Shown here: piece after piece, positions 61,855 through 64,000 of the stretch
Numbering within the stretch: the first letter of the stretch is position 1
How the letters are laid out: each line of letters opens with the position of its first letter
Origin: Sinorhizobium numidicum
GTDB taxonomy: Bacteria; Pseudomonadota; Alphaproteobacteria; Rhizobiales; Rhizobiaceae
Assembly (NCBI RefSeq): GCF_029892045.1
Contig: NZ_CP120367.1
Location: 682,001-746,000, forward strand
Length of the DNA: 64,000 nt
Direction of reading: 5' to 3'
Notes under the pieces: model-generated
Database searches by the model: none
Told to the model about the DNA's origin: nothing
The model's input: the letters and a program-made list of their open reading frames with translations, nothing else
Translations under genes and position numbers: made by a program

Positions 61855-62902
61855 GATGGCGCTTCAACATCCTGAAATAGCGCGCGAGCGTTTCGATGAG
61901 TTGGCGGCGCCGCGTGCGGGCATGTGCTCTGCTTCGGATCGATCGCGGCCTTTCGCAAGCTTTATCGTCTGCACGCGCGACCGCGTTCAAGCACTCCCGG
62001 CTTGCATCCGATCGATCGAGGCGGCGTGTTGCAGCCACCCCACCATTACAAGCCAGCTCGTGGTGGTCGACAACGGCTCCACGGATGGCACGCCGGGGGA
62101 ACTGCGCCGCTTAGCCGCGGCGTCGAAGATGACCATCACGGTTGTCACCGAGCCGCGTCCCGGCCTTGCCACTGCGCGCAATACCGGAATGGAGCGGGCG
62201 CGCGGTCTGGTCTTCGTCTTCATCGATGACGATTGCGAGGTCGATGGCAATTACCTTCGGGATCTGGAGCAGCATTACTCTACTGGCGAAAAACGCGTCA
62301 TCCGCGGCGGCCGCGTTGAGCTCGGCAATCCCGACGACCTGCCGTTCACGATCAAGCGGTCCCGGCTGCGGGCACGACTGACCACCGAGGTCCATCCGGG
62401 CGGCTTCGTGCTCGGCTGCAACATGACGATGCACCGCGAGGTCGCCGCGCTTGTCGGCCGCTTCGACGAGCGTTTCGGTGCCGGCGCGCCGCTGCAATCG
62501 GCCGAGGATACTGATTACCTCGTGCGCGCCTTTCAGCTCGGTATTCCAGTCGAATACGTGCCCGACATGACGGTCTTTCATCATCACGGCCGAAAGGCCC
62601 GCGCCGCCATCGAAAAACTCCATCGAAGTTACAGCCTGGGCAATGGGGCACTGTGCCTGAAGCATTTCTTCAAAGCTCCGTGGCTGCTCAAGCACTTCTG
62701 CTGGACGACAAGATCGGCCTGCGGGGAAACCTTCGGCGGTGCCAGGTTCGACCCCGAACTACAACTGTCCCATTGGCCGATCGTGTCGATGAATCTGCTG
62801 GGAGCCGCAATATTTGCGCGTCTCGCCATGAGCGACCGCGCGGCGCCAACGGAACTGCGTCCGGCCGGAGAGACAAAGCCAGGGCTGGAGCGAGGTCAAT
62901 GA
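61841..62902 (+). CDS. Family 2 glycosyltransferase
   Basis: About 353-residue GT-A enzyme: ASFIVCTRDRVQALPACIRS, VVVDNGSTDGTPGELRRLA, GLATARNTGMERARG, FIDDDCEVDGNYL (DDD metal site), and SAEDTDYLVRAFQLG, the late acidic motif. The C-terminal part has a hydrophobic helix near 320-340. Starts at 61841 or 61856 overlap or adjoin the previous stop; neither has a clear ribosome site. Its stop overlaps the ABC exporter start (ATGA). It forms a cluster with the acyltransferase and the other glycosyltransferase. Confidence 0.85.
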   Translation: MARPEMALQHPEIARERFDELAAPRAGMCSASDRSRPFASFIVCTRDRVQALPACIRSIEAACCSHPTITSQLVVVDNGSTDGTPGELRRLAAASKMTITVVTEPRPGLATARNTGMERARGLVFVFIDDDCEVDGNYLRDLEQHYSTGEKRVIRGGRVELGNPDDLPFTIKRSRLRARLTTEVHPGGFVLGCNMTMHREVAALVGRFDERFGAGAPLQSAEDTDYLVRAFQLGIPVEYVPDMTVFHHHGRKARAAIEKLHRSYSLGNGALCLKHFFKAPWLLKHFCWTTRSACGETFGGARFDPELQLSHWPIVSMNLLGAAIFARLAMSDRAAPTELRPAGETKPGLERGQ

Positions 62903-64000
62903 TGGTGCAGTTCTCGAGATCCGGCTTGCAGCTCTTGCGCGAAGCGCTGGGCAGGCAATTGCGCCTTATACCGGCTGTCGTGGTTCTGGGGCTCGCGAGT
63001 GCGGCGCTCGAAGGCGCCGGCATCGGCCTCATCATTCCGATGCTCGGCATTATTGCCGGAAACGGGGATGCCGGCGGATTGGGCGGGATATCTGCCATCT
63101 TCCAGCAGGTGGGGTCCGGGCTGGACGACGGCGAAAGATTGCTGGCGATCACGGCCGCCGTGCTGGTTCTGATCACTCTGAAAAACGTGCTCGCCTTTGC
63201 GAATACGGTGCTCACAACCTTCATCTACGGAAAGGCGAGCCACTCCGTCCGAAGTGCGCTCTCCGATCAGCTCCTGAGGATCGGCTACCCGTTCTTCATG
63301 CAACAGAATCCCGGCCGGCTGCTCAACATCATCTCAAATGAGTCATGGCGGGCCTCGGATGCCATACAGACCGTCCTTGCGGCGATCGTGAATGCGTCGG
63401 CCGCCGTGATCCTGCTCGCATTCCTGCTGCTCCTGTCCTGGCAGATGACGCTCTTCGTTGCCCTCGGGCTTATCCTCGTCCAAGTGGCGCATGCCGCGCT
63501 ATCGGCCACTCTCAAAGGCCCGAGCCGCAGCGTGACCTCCTTCAACAGCGAGCTTGCCGCCAGGATGCTTCATCTCGTGCATGCAGGGCGGCTGATCCGT
63601 GTGTTTGGCCAGGAGGGGCGCGAAAAGGCGGCATTCGATGCCGCATCGGATTCTGTCCGGCGGGCCGGCTTCGTGCTGCAAACCCGCCAGGGTGTACTGC
63701 CGCCACTCACGGAGGTGCTTCACTCCGCCCTGTTCCTGGCGGTCGTCGTGAGCGCCTGGTTCATTGGAGTGAGCTTTCCGGTGATCGTGGCTTTCGTGGT
63801 GCTGCTCTACCGGCTGCAGCCGCACATGCGCGCCTTGCAAATGTCCTGGAGCCAGCTCCAGGGCTGGAGCGGGTCGCTCGAAGAGGTGAGATGGCTGCTG
63901 GATTCGTCGGACAAGCCGAAGCCGCCGGCCGGCAGCGAGCCGGTCGATGGATTAAGACAGCGCATCGAATTCGACCGCGTGACATTTAAATATCCTGGTT
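62899..64000 (+). CDS. ABC exporter with fused membrane and ATPase parts, MsbA-like (cut by window edge)
   Basis: About 367 residues are visible: the six-helix exporter domain, with LIPAVVVLGLASAALEGAGIG as first helix and YGKASHSVRSALSDQLLRI in the intracellular loop region. The frame then reaches RIEFDRVTFKYPG, the beta strand that opens the ATPase domain, at the window end. Its position after two glycosyltransferases and an acyltransferase suggests it flips a glycolipid or exports an oligosaccharide. From memory, the S. meliloti pSymB counterpart is MsbA2, important for symbiosis; orthology is not proven here. ATG 62899 overlaps the previous stop, with GAGGT upstream. Confidence 0.87.
   Translation, partial: MMVQFSRSGLQLLREALGRQLRLIPAVVVLGLASAALEGAGIGLIIPMLGIIAGNGDAGGLGGISAIFQQVGSGLDDGERLLAITAAVLVLITLKNVLAFANTVLTTFIYGKASHSVRSALSDQLLRIGYPFFMQQNPGRLLNIISNESWRASDAIQTVLAAIVNASAAVILLAFLLLLSWQMTLFVALGLILVQVAHAALSATLKGPSRSVTSFNSELAARMLHLVHAGRLIRVFGQEGREKAAFDAASDSVRRAGFVLQTRQGVLPPLTEVLHSALFLAVVVSAWFIGVSFPVIVAFVVLLYRLQPHMRALQMSWSQLQGWSGSLEEVRWLLDSSDKPKPPAGSEPVDGLRQRIEFDRVTFKYPG

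Overview
The window is high-GC DNA from an alphaproteobacterium of the Rhizobiaceae, most likely a Sinorhizobium/Ensifer replicon. Evidence is the dense packing of ABC uptake systems, three copies of a RIME1-like intergenic mosaic element (about 30013, 37145 and 50463), and a gene order hutU-G-H-I / phnN-M / phnCDE1E2 / glutarate genes / htpG / gabDT / MsbA-type exporter. From memory (not checked) this order resembles the pSymB chromid of S. meliloti, so a megaplasmid or chromid origin is inferred.

Left part (1-16.2 kb) is accessory and partly decayed. It has two NmrA-like NAD(P)-binding paralogues, an AhpD-like protein with a divergent LysR regulator, a DUF899 protein, an EmrAB-type efflux pair whose HlyD subunit begins with what looks like the start of a short-chain dehydrogenase, a secreted cupin, a winged-helix/TPR regulator, a twice-frameshifted membrane-protein pseudogene, an SGNH hydrolase and a dimethylarginine dimethylaminohydrolase. 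At 12.4-14.1 kb lie remnants of a phage-type metallopeptidase gene and a degenerate tRNA-Met(CAT)-like sequence. A flavin disulfide oxidoreductase and a DUF4126 membrane protein follow.

At 16.6-20.5 kb is a complete OsmF/YehWXY-type osmolyte importer. At 20.6-35.2 kb is the most unusual region: a carbohydrate importer of CUT1 type with a Gfo/Idh dehydrogenase, a GNAT acetyltransferase, and a divergent pair of operons. Leftward are an M81 (MlrC-like) metallopeptidase and an NTF2-like protein. Rightward are RidA, an RpiR regulator, an SDR, a cytoplasmic GH20 beta-N-acetylhexosaminidase and a second M81 protein. TGAAA-N4/5-TTTCA dyads precede the importer and the divergent promoters. I infer one regulon that imports an N-acetylhexosaminide linked to an amino-acid-like or peptide moiety and takes it apart in the cytoplasm.

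At 35.4-40.9 kb is the histidine utilisation set hutIHG plus hutU, with a HutC-type palindrome in front of hutI. At 41-48.1 kb are phosphate/phosphonate genes (phnCDE1E2, a DUF1045 gene, phnM, phnN) reading leftward from a candidate Pho box. At 48.1-53 kb are a DadA-like oxidase, a LysR regulator, and a glutaryl-CoA dehydrogenase/class III CoA-transferase pair that fits glutarate catabolism. At 53.2-59.2 kb are htpG, gabD, gabT and a divergent regulator with MerR, XRE and cupin parts. At 59.6-64 kb an acyltransferase, two family-2 glycosyltransferases and the start of an MsbA-like ABC exporter form a surface polysaccharide or glycolipid cluster that runs off the window.
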